This document shows positions 51,827 through 51,948 of a stretch of 51,948 bases of DNA, in pieces. The stretch is taken from contig JAJZEA010000019.1 of assembly GCA_021851335.1 (NCBI GenBank), forward strand, positions 1 through 51,948, written 5' to 3'. Each line of letters opens with the position of its first letter. The first letter of the stretch is position 1. The position numbers and the translations under genes are program-made. The DNA comes from Acidobacteriota bacterium. GTDB lineage: Bacteria > Acidobacteriota > Terriglobia > Terriglobales > Acidobacteriaceae. The notes under the pieces are model-generated. The model had not been told where the DNA came from. It did not search any database and worked only from the letters and a program-made list of their open reading frames with translations.

Positions 51827-51948
51827 CTTGCCCTCAGAACGCGTCGCTCATAGTCGTACTGGTTTTGGACTTTCGTCTGATTGCGGTTGAGCCATCGCGG
51901 TCAGGCTGCGCGGGCTAGTGTTCGAGCCTTTGCTTGCAACTCGAACTG
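51827..51948 (-). mobile_element. IS3-family element, right end only (cut by window edge)
   Basis: The sequence reads CTTGCCCTCAGAACGCGTCG from 51827, the same right-end terminal repeat as the copy ending at 49487. It is inverted relative to that copy, so the element runs off the window on the minus strand. The last 120 bases match the 3' end of the 48.8-kb element base by base for long stretches (for example the GACGAAAGTCCAAAACCAGT block). Integrity of the rest cannot be judged. Confidence 0.88.
51901..51948 (-). CDS. IS3 transposase orfB, C-terminal end (partial)
   Basis: Read on the minus strand, the last 48 bases of the window encode QFELQAKARTLARAA and TGA (51903-51901). They align with QFEQNADARTLVLAA at the end of the 48.8-kb orfB remnant. 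The gene continues beyond the window edge, so its integrity is unknown. Confidence 0.8.
   Translation of the reverse strand, partial: QFELQAKARTLARAA

Overview
This 52-kb window looks like chromosomal DNA of a Gram-negative, free-living bacterium. The best guess is Acidobacteriota (Terriglobia/Acidobacteriaceae). That placement is inferred from gene content and protein style (moderate GC; Omp85 + SurA-like + TamB operon; DUF420 next to ctaB; hppA; SCPU-domain pili), not from a marker tree. An outer membrane is indicated directly by the Omp85 protein, usher, TamB, heptosyltransferase and complete ADP-heptose pathway.

Layout. 0.05-1.9 kb: tRNA-His, a YheT-like hydrolase, an overlapping hypothetical gene and tRNA-Arg, all on the plus strand and probably co-transcribed. 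2.1-7.7 kb (minus): an archaic (sigma-type) chaperone-usher pilus operon with a diverged pilin-like protein, SCPU pilin, PapD-like chaperone, usher and two-domain SCPU tip protein. 8.1-12.05 kb: an exported-looking amidohydrolase, a DUF2062 membrane protein, an SDR lacking the usual Tyr, and an S1/P1 nuclease. 12.4-16.7 kb (plus): a phosphorelay of hybrid histidine kinase, single-domain response regulator and Hpt protein. 16.7-25.0 kb (minus): a tightly overlapping operon of an Omp85 protein with about seven POTRA repeats, a SurA-like chaperone and TamB. 25.2-30.3 kb (plus): ECF sigma factor and HX3CX2C anti-sigma factor, shikimate kinase, heme O synthase (ctaB), DUF420 protein, small membrane protein, ssb and a beta-barrel protein, closed by a strong hairpin terminator. 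30.4-34.9 kb (minus): xseA, glmM and class I fumarase. 34.96-35.7 kb: a NiCoT-like metal transporter. 36.3-38.5 kb (minus): a secreted GH3 glycosidase behind a structured leader that carries a Cys-rich mini-ORF with an exceptional Shine-Dalgarno sequence. 39.0-44.0 kb: all four ADP-heptose genes (hldE, gmhA, gmhB, hldD) and a heptosyltransferase. 44.0-46.2 kb: a fused E1 alpha/beta 2-oxoacid dehydrogenase. 46.5-48.8 kb: a K+-independent H+-pyrophosphatase. 48.8-51.9 kb: decayed IS3-family copies facing inward around a large lipoprotein gene.

Several blocks serve the cell envelope: Omp85/SurA-like/TamB for outer-membrane biogenesis, heptose synthesis and transfer for LPS core, glmM for amino-sugar precursors, and the usher for pili. 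A third, short IS3 fragment lies at 35.8 kb. No CRISPR array, prophage or defence island is visible. The observations most worth following are the mini-ORF leader at 38.8 kb, the seven-POTRA Omp85 operon, the IS-flanked lipoprotein and the diverged pilin of the usher cluster.
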